Assembly: GCF_041821145.1 (NCBI RefSeq) | Contig: NZ_JBGUBC010000007.1 | Coordinates: forward strand, 87,041 to 151,040 | Length of the DNA: 64,000 nucleotides | Reading direction: 5' to 3' | DNA from: Halopenitus sp041821145 | GTDB lineage: Archaea > Halobacteriota > Halobacteria > Halobacteriales > Haloferacaceae | Shown: piece after piece, positions 25,929 through 34,426 of the stretch | How positions within the stretch are numbered: the first letter of the stretch is position 1 | Layout of the letters: each line of letters starts with the position of its first letter | Position numbers and translations under genes: made by a program | Notes under the pieces: model-generated | What the model saw: only the letters and a program-made list of their open reading frames with translations | The model's database searches: none | Told to the model about the DNA's origin: nothing

Positions 25929-27059
25929 TTAATTGGTGACTCGTTCTCCGTACGGGTCGATAGCGGGTTGTCCGACTGTTGAGATCCGGTGCAGTGTCTT
26001 GAGCGAAACATCGATCCAGCCGTAGCCATTCGGGGCCACGCTACACCGGATCGTTGAAAGGGTATCCGGATGCTGATAGAGAAGAACGTACGTCTCACTC
26101 GGCTTGTGGATACAGAGAACGGTATGCCAGCCGTCGGGTGTTTGTGTATCCTCGGTCGCGGCGTGAGAGCCGGTAAGCGCCTGTATCGTCAGTGAGCTGG
26201 GAACATCACGGGGATAGCCCATCGTCGTGTCGTCGAGCTCGACGTAGAAGCTGTCGCGGTCACGGAAGTCGTAGAAGTCGAGTACGCCCTGGGGGACGGC
26301 GGGTGCGTCGAGGGAGACGTCACGGATGGAGGGGTCGCCAAGGTCGAGCGGATCAATACTCGGGGCTGTCGGTGTTGACGACGTGAGAGGAGATGTGGCG
26401 GTCGCCGCGGTTCCGCCATCGCTCGCGAAGAGATCGTCGAGTCGAGACTGCTTCTGGGCGGCTTTTACCTCCTCGCGGGTATAAATAGCGCCGAGGGAGT
26501 CGAGGAGTTCCAGAACGTCGTCGGAGAGGTCGGCGGCGAAGACAGTGAGAATGGATGCGAACGGCGCGTTCTTTTTCGTTCCGTGGAAGGTGAGGCGACC
26601 CTCGATGAGTGTGAGATAATCGCCGTTCGCAGCGTACTGGTGGAACCACTGCGTGCTGGTGTTCCCGGGGAGGAGACACATAATGAGCGAGGGTGCATCA
26701 GCATCGTCGCGACTGGCCTCTCGAGTTACCTTCTTCATCCAGGTTTCGAGGTCCGAGTATGGCGGGTTCACGTAGATGGAATCGTAGCCCGTCCAGTCCT
26801 GTGCGAGGCCGTTGTCCTCGATGTCGAATCGCGTTTTCGCGATCGGTATGGGCTCTGCTCCCGAGCACGGATCGAGATCGAAGAGCCCACCGATAGCCGA
26901 ATGGAGGCGACGGATGAACTGTGTCGGCGTGCCGCGTTCGTCGTTACCCGACTGACTCGTGGCCTGGATAGTCGAGGGTGCCATCTGGTCATCGTCCGTG
27001 TCCGAGTCTTGGGTGTCCGTGATGGGACTGGGGTCAGCTGAAGGAGTGGAGTCGCTCAT
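25929..27059 (-). CDS. Phage-type DNA N6-adenine methyltransferase
   Basis: 376 residues. About residues 35-200 match the Dam_N6_phage family: TPTQFIRRLHSAIGGLFDLDP, then KTRFDIEDNGLAQDW, the catalytic SIYVNPPYSDLETWMKKV (NPPY) and SLIMCLLPGNTSTQWFHQ. The first 30 residues are a charged leader. The C-terminal 150 residues (YDFRDRDSFYVELDDTTMGYP onward) form a separate unknown domain. It probably methylates adenine in plasmid or viral DNA, masking it from host restriction. A TTTCTCTCCCC element lies 32-39 bp upstream. Confidence 0.82.
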   Translation of the reverse strand: MSDSTPSADPSPITDTQDSDTDDDQMAPSTIQATSQSGNDERGTPTQFIRRLHSAIGGLFDLDPCSGAEPIPIAKTRFDIEDNGLAQDWTGYDSIYVNPPYSDLETWMKKVTREASRDDADAPSLIMCLLPGNTSTQWFHQYAANGDYLTLIEGRLTFHGTKKNAPFASILTVFAADLSDDVLELLDSLGAIYTREEVKAAQKQSRLDDLFASDGGTAATATSPLTSSTPTAPSIDPLDLGDPSIRDVSLDAPAVPQGVLDFYDFRDRDSFYVELDDTTMGYPRDVPSSLTIQALTGSHAATEDTQTPDGWHTVLCIHKPSETYVLLYQHPDTLSTIRCSVAPNGYGWIDVSLKTLHRISTVGQPAIDPYGERVTN

Positions 27060-27133
27060 ACGGATCTCTCCTCTATCTCACTCGTGGGGAGAGAGAAAGC
27101 AGGGAAGAGCGTGGAAAGCGACGGATAGAGAGG

Positions 27134-27379
27134 CTATTCGCTGTTGGTGATTTCGACGTCGTCAGCATACCCGCGGAGTTTTGCCGCGATGTCGTCGACT
27201 TGCGCGACGTGCTCAGGGAACGTGAAGTAGTCCGGGGCATTCGCTTCAAGTTCAGCTGCTCGGTTACGCGCATCGTCGGGTGAGAGGAGTTTCTGGGGCA
27301 GGCCATCAAGCTGGATACCCACCTTACCGCGCTCGTAGTCGCGCCAGATGTTGAGTTCGGTATGCGATTCGTCAGTCAT
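27134..27379 (-). CDS. Small hypothetical protein
   Basis: 81 acidic residues. IWRDYERGKVGIQLDGLPQKLLSPDDARNRAAEL suggests a strand followed by helices. It overlaps the upstream small gene by eight bases. No domain recognised. Confidence 0.6.
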   Translation of the reverse strand: MTDESHTELNIWRDYERGKVGIQLDGLPQKLLSPDDARNRAAELEANAPDYFTFPEHVAQVDDIAAKLRGYADDVEITNSE

Positions 27380-27527
27380 CAGTTTCCTCTCCGTTGTGGT
27401 CGAGTCTGAGCGCGTTCTGGGTGACTAAATCGACGTCTTGTGCGATTCTACTGATGGATGTATCTGACGTATCTGATGTAGGTGAAGTGTGTGAGTCAAC
27501 GGACGGAGGTGATTGGGTGTCGAGCAT
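27372..27527 (-). CDS. Very small Ser/Asp-rich protein
   Basis: 51 residues from the ATG at 27527, starting MLDTQSPPSVDSHTSPTSDT, with a C-terminal helix VDLVTQNALRLDHNGEE. A TTTTCTCTC element lies 26-34 bp upstream and its end overlaps the next start, both typical of real genes in this block. Confidence 0.5.
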   Translation of the reverse strand: MLDTQSPPSVDSHTSPTSDTSDTSISRIAQDVDLVTQNALRLDHNGEETDD

Positions 27528-27614
27528 GATGAGTCCTCGGAGCTTGTAGGACGAGAGAAAACAGCCGGTAGAGGCGTTAATTATTAAGTGAGGGTCTGAG
27601 AATCGGGAATGCGT

Positions 27615-27773
27615 ATGGCAGACCTGATTGTCCAATCGAAGGTTCGGGAGCACCTCGACGGAATGAACGTCTCGGCAGACTTCTACGACGCGCTCGACGA
27701 GGAAGTCGCTGAACTCCTTGACGATGTTGCGCGTCGTGCAGAAGCGAACGACAGGAAGACCGTTCAAACTTGA
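27615..27773 (+). CDS. Single histone-fold protein (DUF1931-like)
   Basis: 52 residues from the ATG at 27615 (or 54 from 27609). MADLIVQSKVREHLDGM, VSADFYDALDEEVAELLDDV and RRAEANDRKTVQT form the short helix-loop-long helix pattern of the DUF1931/histone-fold proteins in haloarchaea, ending where the family normally continues only a few residues. It may bind DNA or form heterodimers. TTAATTATTAAG about 25-35 bp upstream is a strong TATA box. It is one of few plus-strand genes in this block. Confidence 0.75.
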   Translation: MADLIVQSKVREHLDGMNVSADFYDALDEEVAELLDDVARRAEANDRKTVQT

Positions 27774-27820
27774 GACCTCTAAGCCGCTATCGTCTCCCAA
27801 TTTCGCTCGGTTCGCTGTAG

Positions 27821-28735
27821 CTATCCGCACTCGTTGTATCCGCAGTTCTGACACGTTATACAGCCCTCGGAATAGAAGATGTCGATAGACCCGCATTCGG
27901 GGCACGGCTCTGTATCACTCGACTGCGCGGGGGGCGCTTGCGTGTCGGGATCGGGCTCGTTATTGAGGTGGGGGTCAGTTCCGGGTTCGGCGTCGGGGGC
28001 TCCAGCAGGTTCGATCTGGGGATCGGGGGTACCGCTGACGGAGACTTCTTCGGGCGTATCGAGGGAGAGATCAGAGTCCTCGTTACTATCGCTCACTGAG
28101 GAAGCTGTCTCGGGTTGTTCGTCCTCGGGTGACGTTTCGTGGCCGCCATTCGCTGCTGCGGTGAGGTCGTTCACGTCGTCGTCGACATCGTCGTGCTGCG
28201 TAAGTGACGACTGACGACCCCCCGGCGGCGTGATGTCAGGGAGCTCGTCGTTCACTACGCGCTCGAGAGCGAGACCGATCGCGTCGGGGATAGAGTCGAC
28301 GCGAGTGTCGTGATCGTTGCCGACTCTTGGCGAACGAATCCCTCGGAGCTGATTCACGATGTCTTCGGAGTCGGCGTTCGACCGGAGGGCGAGCGTCACG
28401 AGGTTATGGATCGCCTCGGTCATCGACTTAGTGAATCCACCGGACTGCCCGTACGTAGTGAAGAGTTCGATTGGCCGCCCGTCGGCGTCGGTATTAATGT
28501 TGACGTAGATGTGGTCGTAGCCGGTGTCGATGCGCTGGGCTGTCCCTGTGAGCGTTTTCGGTCGCTCACGAACGGACGTGATCGTAACCTCCTCAAGTGC
28601 GTCCTGGACGTCCTCTGAAGCGAGGAACGTATCCATATCGCCGTGGCTCGCTTCGATGAGGGCGACGAGGTCGCTGGTATCGAGGTCGCTCGCCGTGATC
28701 TCGTCGTCAAGGAGGTCGGTCGGTGGGTCAGACAT
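27821..28735 (-). CDS. TSCPD-domain protein (stand-alone NrdJ C-terminal module)
   Basis: 304 residues. Residues about 50-170 match the TSCPD domain that ends B12-dependent ribonucleotide reductases (NrdJ): GYDHIYVNINTDADGRPIELF, GQSGGFTKSMTEAIHNLVTLAL and LRGIRSPRVGNDHD. The C-terminus is the NrdJ zinc ribbon (CPECGSIDIFYSEGCITCQNCGYNECG). The catalytic barrel is absent and an acidic linker of some 90 residues joins the parts. It could bind nucleotides or a host reductase, acting as a regulator of dNTP supply. Confidence 0.8.
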   Translation of the reverse strand: MSDPPTDLLDDEITASDLDTSDLVALIEASHGDMDTFLASEDVQDALEEVTITSVRERPKTLTGTAQRIDTGYDHIYVNINTDADGRPIELFTTYGQSGGFTKSMTEAIHNLVTLALRSNADSEDIVNQLRGIRSPRVGNDHDTRVDSIPDAIGLALERVVNDELPDITPPGGRQSSLTQHDDVDDDVNDLTAAANGGHETSPEDEQPETASSVSDSNEDSDLSLDTPEEVSVSGTPDPQIEPAGAPDAEPGTDPHLNNEPDPDTQAPPAQSSDTEPCPECGSIDIFYSEGCITCQNCGYNECG

Positions 28736-28863
28736 GGTTGGTCAAGCCTCCGTATGAGGAACGCTGCGGGGGGCGCAGGCTCTTCTTGAGGTGTGTGTTC
28801 GGTGGTCTGAGAGAAAAATCCCGTGTCGCGTAGAGGTTACCGGTGAGGTGTGAACGGACGGAA

Positions 28864-29394
28864 TTACGCGTAAGCGGGGGTTTTCGTGACGGGGTTTTCG
28901 CAGTTCACGCACCGGAAGAGGACGGTCTCGTAGTCGGGATCGTCGTAGTCGACGTCGTGGTCGGGGAGGACGGTTAGATCGGAGACAAGTTCGTTCCCCG
29001 TGAGGTTCTCGCCGCAGTCACAGGTGAGCGGCCAGTCGAGGGACGAGAGGAGGTCGCTGTCGGGGAGTACCCCATACGATGCCTCGTCGGCGTACTCGTT
29101 CTGGTTCGGGGTGAGGAGATCCTGCGAGACGGCGCTGTGCTGGCCGTCGGATCCGCCGTGCCAGAAAACGTCGATGGCGCGATACTCGATGGTGAGCTGG
29201 GTCTTACATCTCGCGCATCTGACGTGGACGTAGTGAGTGTCGAAATTGTTCGGCACCCCCTCTTCGGTGGACTCGAACTTGGAGTTCTGACAGACTGGAC
29301 ACGCTGGCCGCACGCTGATGTACGTCGGCTGAGCGGCATCGTCTGATTGCTCGTCGGAGCCATGATTCTCGGGCTTCGTGTCGGTGGATTCCAT
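28864..29394 (-). CDS. Multi-zinc-ribbon hypothetical protein
   Basis: 176 residues from the ATG at 29394. Four or five cysteine pairs: PACPVCQNSKFE, VRCARCKTQLT, LTCDCGENLTG and LFRCVNCENPV. These likely form two zinc ribbons around an acidic middle. It starts 20 bp behind the upstream gene. Possibly nucleic-acid binding; no catalytic motif. Confidence 0.65.
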   Translation of the reverse strand: MESTDTKPENHGSDEQSDDAAQPTYISVRPACPVCQNSKFESTEEGVPNNFDTHYVHVRCARCKTQLTIEYRAIDVFWHGGSDGQHSAVSQDLLTPNQNEYADEASYGVLPDSDLLSSLDWPLTCDCGENLTGNELVSDLTVLPDHDVDYDDPDYETVLFRCVNCENPVTKTPAYA

Positions 29395-29414
29395 AATGAT
29401 GTGCTGGGTGTGGG

Positions 29415-29882
29415 TTACGCGGACGATTCGGACGTAGCGTCGGTGTCTTCCGCAGCCGACTCCACGGTGGGGTTCTCGGGAGCGTGGTCGAACGAATTGT
29501 ACGTGACGGTGCCATCGGGCCAAGCGGACCACTGGCCGGCGAGCAGCGGGAAGCGGCACTTCTCGAAGCCGACAGTCTCCACGACCAGCTGGTCCTCGAG
29601 GTGAGGCGCGAGGCGTTCGAGGAACTTTTCGGTGCAGTGGTATTCCCGGTCGACGGCACTGCCATTCTCGTCGAGGATGGGCTTGGTGGCCTCAAAGGAC
29701 GCATACCCGTAGAGTTCGAGGTATGGATCTGCGTCCTCTCGATCGGGCTCGACGACACCGATGGTCAAGGAGTCGAAACTCCCGTAGAAGTCGTAGTCCT
29801 CGACAATCGATTCAATCGCCTCAACCGCGTCGGGATCGACGGTCGGATGATTCGATGCGGTGGTTGCTTGCAGGGTTGCCAT
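29415..29882 (-). CDS. Acidic hypothetical protein
   Basis: 155 residues from the ATG at 29882. FYGSFDSLTIGVVEPDREDADPYLELYGYASFEATKPILDENG is beta-rich, with a later CxxxxF segment (EKCRFPLLAGQWSAWPDG). Unrecognised family; operon position between zinc-ribbon genes and the DUF4326-like gene. Confidence 0.6.
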   Translation of the reverse strand: MATLQATTASNHPTVDPDAVEAIESIVEDYDFYGSFDSLTIGVVEPDREDADPYLELYGYASFEATKPILDENGSAVDREYHCTEKFLERLAPHLEDQLVVETVGFEKCRFPLLAGQWSAWPDGTVTYNSFDHAPENPTVESAAEDTDATSESSA

Positions 29883-29961
29883 AAGCGGTTCAGGCTCGTG
29901 GCCGCAAACAAAGACACAGGTAGTCGAGGGACTGCTGGAGATAGCCGAAGAGGACGAGGGA

Positions 29962-30366
29962 TTAGAAGAGTGTCTGCTGAGGGTTGTACGTCTCGGCGAG
30001 GTAGTCCATAATGATGATCCCGTGGCAGAGCCAAGGAAGACACCAACTGCCCAAGACTTCGCCACGGAGGTCTTCGGGCGTCCACTCGTCGGTTTCGAGG
30101 AGACCGTAGAACCAGCCCCGGTAGAGGTCGACCGACTCTTCACGGCTGTAGTCGCCCCCGTCGGACTCGAGTTTGAATGGATTCCCCCAGTTCGACCGGC
30201 GGTTGATCCACTTAGTGATGTCACTCTGTGCGGGCCCGTGAGCGTTGGCGAGGTCGGTTCCTCCTAGACCGATGAGTCAAACGGTACGATTGTCGTCCTC
30301 GTTGATGATGTCGTCGTGGACGGTCTCGTCGAGGGTCTCAAGGGCGGCGGCGAAGTCGTCACTCAT
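29962..30366 (-). pseudogene. DUF4326-like gene with an in-frame TGA
   Basis: The frame from the ATG at 30366 reads MSDDFAAALETLDETVHDD, DNRTV, then TGA (about 30277-30279), then continues in the same frame without any ATG, GTG or TTG start into a DUF4326 core: RSNWGNPFKLESDGGDYSRE, EVLGSWCLPWLCHG. DUF4326 normally carries WGNPF, GCWC and P.CHG, all visible here. Either a nonsense mutation has split one gene or an unusual start is used. It is annotated as disrupted. Confidence 0.6.
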
Positions 30367-30392
30367 ACCGGGACTCCAGCTGCGTCACGTTG

Positions 30393-30575
30393 TTATTGTG
30401 GTGTGTTGAGTTCGGCATCGGACACGGGCTCCCATTTGTGGTGTGAGTCGAGGTGTTCACCCTCGGGACATAGCGTTTCGGGGGGACGGAACCCCGCTCG
30501 TGAACGAGCGCCACACCGCGTACAGTGAACGTCTGTCTCGGTCAGCGTCTTGAGGCGACTGGATTTAGGCGGCAT
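30393..30575 (-). CDS. Small zinc-ribbon protein
   Basis: 60 residues from the ATG at 30575. A single CxxC pair in VHCTRCGARSRAGF is followed by ETLCPEGEHLDSHHKW, whose Cys and His could complete a zinc site. Basic N-terminus MPPKSSRLK. It lies within the minus-strand operon. Confidence 0.55.
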   Translation of the reverse strand: MPPKSSRLKTLTETDVHCTRCGARSRAGFRPPETLCPEGEHLDSHHKWEPVSDAELNTPQ

Positions 30576-30597
30576 CGGTTGACGGGGGCGTGGTGTC

Positions 30598-30786
30598 CTA
30601 GGGAGTGTCCCATTCACCGGGGTACTCGACGCCGGAGTCCTGATCGATCGTGGTCTGGACGGCACCGGATGGCTCAACCTTGACGAGGACGTCGTCGCGA
30701 CCGATTCGAGTCGCGAGGAAGTCATGGATCTCCTCGGCCGGGACGATGACAGCCTCGGGAGCGTCGTGTGCGGTTTCGATCGTCAT
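30598..30786 (-). CDS. Small hypothetical protein
   Basis: 62 residues from the ATG at 30786 (MTIETAHDAPEAVIVP). AEEIHDFLATRIGRDDVLVKV then a beta hairpin. A T-rich promoter stretch (CTTTTACTGG) is shared with the divergent HalOD1 gene. Confidence 0.55.
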   Translation of the reverse strand: MTIETAHDAPEAVIVPAEEIHDFLATRIGRDDVLVKVEPSGAVQTTIDQDSGVEYPGEWDTP

Positions 30787-30860
30787 ATACGGGTACACAC
30801 GATCCGGCCGGTGACAAATCCACCAGTAAAAGTTACAGTACCGACGAATAAGGTCTCAGT

Positions 30861-31148
30861 ATGGACGAACAGCAATGTGAATATCATCAAATGATTGACC
30901 CTGATCGGGGTTCGATTACCCACGAGTTGGTGCGGGTGTTGGCCTGTTACAAGGATCGGCCTGTGGAAGACCTCCCCCCGATGACTCACTCGATCGACAC
31001 GGATGCTCTTGCAGAGGTTCTCAAGGGCGAGAGCGGCCAGTCTTCTCAGGGTGAGGTGAGGGTCGAATTCGACTACGACCGGGTTCACGTGGGAGTATCG
31101 AGTGCTGGCGATGTCTGGATATTGGAACCCAATAACTCCACAGCGTGA
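30861..31148 (+). CDS. HalOD1 output domain protein
   Basis: 95 residues. SITHELVRVLACYKDRPVED, MTHSIDTDALAEVLKG and the final strands VEFDYDRVHVGVSSAG are the HalOD1 pattern. It is the only such protein in the plasmid-like block and is divergent from a minus-strand operon, a position often taken by a regulator. Its target and partner are unknown. Confidence 0.75.
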   Translation: MDEQQCEYHQMIDPDRGSITHELVRVLACYKDRPVEDLPPMTHSIDTDALAEVLKGESGQSSQGEVRVEFDYDRVHVGVSSAGDVWILEPNNSTA

Positions 31149-31204
31149 GAATGGATGAAGGCGGGTGTTGTACAGTCGAGGTAGTTGCTGAATGTCGCCT
31201 TCTG

Positions 31205-31696
31205 CTACTCGCGTGAGCGGTGCTGTTCGAGGCGGTCCTTGATCGCGATGAGGTTGTCCCGAAGGTACTGGGCTTCTTCGGGGTCAATCTGTCCGTTGTT
31301 GACCAGGCTATTGACGGTGTTGTGGAGGCCCTGGATGTGGTCGTCGATCTGCATCGATTTCTCGAAGGTATCGACCTCCGAGTCGTAGAGAGCGGCGAAG
31401 TCGTAGCACATCCGGTAGGCCTTCCCGCAGACCTTGCAGACAACGGGGAGTGAGACGGTCTCGGACTGCGGGTCGATGTCTGCCTCGACGTCGGGGTCGG
31501 GGTCGCGAATCAACCAGCCGCCCTCGAGGCAGTCGTGGGTTTCCCAGCAATCCCAGTGTGCCTCGCCCTTGAGGTGGGTGTCGTCGTCTTCGTAGAGGTT
31601 CTTCGTCTCGCGTTCGTCAGCGAGATCACCACAGATGGCGCAGGTTACGCTGTGGGCGTCGATCCATCGGTCGTCGGTCGGGTCGGATTTGGACAT
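31205..31696 (-). CDS. Zinc-finger hypothetical protein
   Basis: 163 residues. TCAICGDLADERE with HWDCWETHDC, then VCKVCGKAYRMCYDF, provide two metal sites, followed by a helical tail (DDHIQGLHNTVNSLVNN ... RDNLIAIKDRLEQHRSRE). It is 10 bp downstream of the next gene in the operon. No enzymatic motif. Confidence 0.65.
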   Translation of the reverse strand: MSKSDPTDDRWIDAHSVTCAICGDLADERETKNLYEDDDTHLKGEAHWDCWETHDCLEGGWLIRDPDPDVEADIDPQSETVSLPVVCKVCGKAYRMCYDFAALYDSEVDTFEKSMQIDDHIQGLHNTVNSLVNNGQIDPEEAQYLRDNLIAIKDRLEQHRSRE

Positions 31697-31706
31697 GAAT
31701 GTGGCG

Positions 31707-31916
31707 TTAGTCGGGGAAGTCGATCGCGTCGGGGTCGGTTGCGAGGCGGCAAGCTGCTTTGTTGAGTTCGTCGGCGTCGAGGGCGATACCGAGGAGTTCC
31801 TCGATGGCTTCCTCGTAGGCTGAATGCGTCTCGGTCGGACTCGACGTATCCGGAAGCCGCTGGTCGAGTGCCTCGCGGAAGCGTTGCTGTGCGCGGTGTC
31901 GGGAAAGACTACCCAT
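31707..31916 (-). CDS. Small helical acidic protein
   Basis: 69 residues: MGSLSRHRAQQRFREALDQRL and YEEAIEELLGIALDADELNKAACRLA predict helices. First gene after dyad copy 2, with a TTTCTCTCTCCC element 27-36 bp upstream. Unknown function. Confidence 0.6.
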   Translation of the reverse strand: MGSLSRHRAQQRFREALDQRLPDTSSPTETHSAYEEAIEELLGIALDADELNKAACRLATDPDAIDFPD

Positions 31917-31971
31917 ACGTGGATTCCTCCATCAGTAGAGGGGAGAGAGAAACCCGGTCGATGAATTATCC

Positions 31972-32018
31972 GAGTTACCCCACGCCGGGATGGATACCCA
32001 TATCTTGTGGGGTAACTC
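31972..32018. promoter_or_regulatory. GTTACCCCAC dyad, copy 2
   Basis: GAGTTACCCCAC (31972-31983) and GTGGGGTAACTC (32007-32018) form a perfect 12-bp inverted repeat with a 23-bp centre. It lies about 55-100 bp upstream of the 31916 start. Confidence 0.75.
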
Positions 32019-32057
32019 AGAGGGGCGGTCTGCTCGGTGGGAGCTCCGGGGCCGCGA

Positions 32058-32594
32058 TTACGTGCCTAGCGTCGCGAAAACGCGCGGGATATAGATGGCC
32101 GCTCCTGTAGCAGCGAGACCAGCGACAAAGAGGGCGTTGTTCACGGTGCTGTTCGCTGACGTCGTAAGCTTCCACGTGTATTTCGTGTCGTTCACGGGGG
32201 CGAACGGCCTGATGCCCATGGGCGTGATCACGTCACCGATGAGGTGCGTAGCGAGCCCAAGCGCGACGAGAAAGCCGACGCCGAGTGCAGGGAGAACCAG
32301 GCTCGGGACGCTTGCTGTCGACAGCGTCCCTTTGACTGCCTGTGTTCCCTGAACCGCCGCGGCCAACGTCATGGCCGTCGCGATCGTGGACGCGACGATG
32401 ATGAACCAGACGGTGTGCGTGATGCCGCGGTGCGAAACGAAGGGGAGATGCTGGTCAATGTCGGGAATCGGTGCCACGCCGGCGACGATGAGAATCCCCA
32501 CGAGGGCTGCTCCGGATGCATGACTAACGTTAAGGAGGAACGCCAGCGGTGAGAAGACGAGAAGGGCGAGCCCGTAATGACCTCGTCTGTGCAT
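32058..32594 (-). CDS. DUF457/YdjM-like membrane-bound metal-dependent hydrolase
   Basis: 178 residues from the ATG at 32594 (MHRRGHYGLALL). About four TM helices. Metal-ligand pattern of the family: N-terminal H..HY, then DIDQHLPFVSHRGITHTVWF and GLATHLIGDVITPMGIRPFAP. Haloarchaeal members are abundant and unstudied; bacterial YdjM-type relatives are linked to DNA damage response. A longer frame starting at 32783 is not preferred, because a TTTTTCTC element sits 32-39 bp before 32594. Confidence 0.8.
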   Translation of the reverse strand: MHRRGHYGLALLVFSPLAFLLNVSHASGAALVGILIVAGVAPIPDIDQHLPFVSHRGITHTVWFIIVASTIATAMTLAAAVQGTQAVKGTLSTASVPSLVLPALGVGFLVALGLATHLIGDVITPMGIRPFAPVNDTKYTWKLTTSANSTVNNALFVAGLAATGAAIYIPRVFATLGT

Positions 32595-32813
32595 CTCTGG
32601 AGCTGTAACTCCATCTTCTTTGTACGAGAAAAAGACTGTTCCGGGAGGTGATACCGTCTCATCCACACCGCGGAACGCGGTGGCTTCAAGAACCTCCTCG
32701 ACTGGCTGTTTGAGGACAGGCGCGATGAGCAGCGGTGTAAGCGAGGAGGCGACGACGGTGGTTCGTCTCGGTTTGGAGAACAACGGACATCGTGGGGTGT
32801 TGAATGTTGAGGG

Positions 32814-33686
32814 TTACTCACTGAAGGCGTCGAGCGTGACTCTCTCGATGGTCTCGGGGTCGTCGATCGTGACGTTGTCCTCGAGGTCCTCATCGGAGTC
32901 GACGTCGTCCTGAGCACCGTCATCGTCCTCGTCGAGGCTCGTTATGATGGGTGCGTCGTCAGGATCGAGTTCGGTGACGATCCCGTCGACGGTCGAGTCG
33001 GTGAGGAGTCGCGTTGGATGATTCGTCCGCCAAACGTGCCACGTCTCGTAGGTGAGGGAGTTTCCGTGAACGACGTACGCGGAGATCGCGTGGAGCGCGA
33101 AGTTGATGACAGCCATATGAGCGCATGTCTTGTCGATGTCGCGTGCAACGACGACAGTGGGCCTGTCAGGGGAGATGTGACGGAGCTGGTGGACGGCGTG
33201 GAATGGGAGTCGGCCACTCCCACACGCGGGATCGCTGATTGTAATTGGGTCGGCCGGAGTGGCGTCGCGAATGCTCTCGGGAGTGCAGAAGAGCATCTGG
33301 GCTTTTGCGATGGCGATATTCTGTGGCGTGAAGTGCTGGCCGAAGGCGTCACTGTTGGCTCCGTAGTGCTCGTAAATCCCGCCAAGGAGTTCTGCAGGAT
33401 GCGAGTATCCTGGGACGGTCGTCTCTTCCATCGCGTTGACGAGGGCTCCGAGTGTGGCCCCGTAGGACTCAAGGACGTCTCTGGTGAGGTTGATGTCGTC
33501 GTGAAGACGAGCCGTGAGATCGTCAACGAGCTCAAGGTAGGCGTCGTCGTTTCGACTGAGTGCGGTGACGACGAAGTCAAGCCAGTTCGTGAAGACGTCG
33601 TAGGTGCGGAGGCCTGTCTTCTGGCAGACTTCATCGAGATGTTCGGTGATTGATTCGTAGGTACTCGGGTCGGTGGTGGAAGCCAT
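32814..33686 (-). CDS. HsdM-like N6 DNA methylase lacking motif IV
   Basis: 290 residues from the ATG at 33686. A helical N-terminal half (about 1-110) leads to GQHFTPQNIAIAKAQMLFC and motif I ITISDPACGSGRLPF, then HMAVINFALHAISAYVVHGNS, all typical of type I/N6_Mtase subunits. The catalytic NPPF/Y motif expected after the GNS segment is absent; the tail is acidic (DEDDDGAQDDVDSDED). It probably binds AdoMet but may not methylate. A TTTTTCTCTCCC element lies 27-36 bp upstream. Confidence 0.72.
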   Translation of the reverse strand: MASTTDPSTYESITEHLDEVCQKTGLRTYDVFTNWLDFVVTALSRNDDAYLELVDDLTARLHDDINLTRDVLESYGATLGALVNAMEETTVPGYSHPAELLGGIYEHYGANSDAFGQHFTPQNIAIAKAQMLFCTPESIRDATPADPITISDPACGSGRLPFHAVHQLRHISPDRPTVVVARDIDKTCAHMAVINFALHAISAYVVHGNSLTYETWHVWRTNHPTRLLTDSTVDGIVTELDPDDAPIITSLDEDDDGAQDDVDSDEDLEDNVTIDDPETIERVTLDAFSE

Positions 33687-34053
33687 TGACGAATCGCCTC
33701 TGTCCAAAGGGGGAGAGAAAAATCCAGAACACTCCTTCAGTTCCGACGTTTCCAGAGAAGAGACACCCCACGGGTTCCGACGTTATCGTAGTGGGGGACA
33801 CCCCAGGACTTCCGTCGTAAACAAGGGATAGATTGTATGAGGTCTCCAGTTATCGGGAGGAGACACTCTACCAGGTCATCTACCAGATTCACCGGCAGAA
33901 TCCGTTCGATTGGTTCCGGTACCGAGCAAATCGAGTGCGACGGTTCGTGAATTCCGAGCGAGTGGAGAAGCTCGTGAAGGTCGCAGACCCATAACCGCCG
34001 AGCACTCCTTTCTCAGTCGATGTTCTCTCAAACCGTCTCCCCACGTCGGGTTA
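33687..34053. other. Left flank of the origin: repeats and a coding remnant
   Basis: Contains two TTCCGACGTT boxes and CACCCCAC ... GTGGGGGACACCCC near 33762-33804. A short plus frame ending TAA at about 33995 (TLYQVIYQIHRQNPFDWFRY) looks like the tail of a lost gene. No intact gene. Confidence 0.45.
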
Positions 34054-34410
34054 CCACCCCGACTGTCCAATGTATCTCCTCGATTTTGCGTGTGTTCAAG
34101 GGTTATACGGGTAGTTAGGATTCATAGTAGAGTGAGTCTCGGTGGTCTGTGATGAAGCCACCCCGACTGTCGAGTGTATTCAGGTGAATGTTCACCTTAC
34201 GGATATACGTACTCCCCATGAGCGGCGGTTTCCGCGCCAACACCCCGGCTGTCCAATGTATCTGCCTGTTAACGCAGCCGTTACGCTCTCTACACCAATA
34301 TCTTGGTGTTCAGATTCTTGTGAAACCTGCCGTCTTCCGATGAATTGGGAGAGTGAAGGAATGGGCACTGATTGGTCGTTTTTCGACACCCCGACTGTCC
34401 AATGTATCTC
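34054..34410. repeat. Origin repeats, left cluster (4 copies)
   Basis: Four direct copies on the plus strand of CACCCCGACTGTCCAATGTA-like units: 34055-34080, 34159-34180, 34241-34264 and 34386-34410. Variants are GGCTGTCC and GACTGTCGAG. They lie directly downstream of orc1/cdc6. The spacing is irregular, which fits initiator-binding sites rather than a tandem or CRISPR array. Confidence 0.8.
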
Positions 34411-34426
34411 CTTGAATTCGGACGAG

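Noticed and set aside
33830..33995. Short plus-strand protein-like stretch left of the origin
   Set aside because: Preceded by a stop, only a TTG start possible, no family; reads as a remnant.
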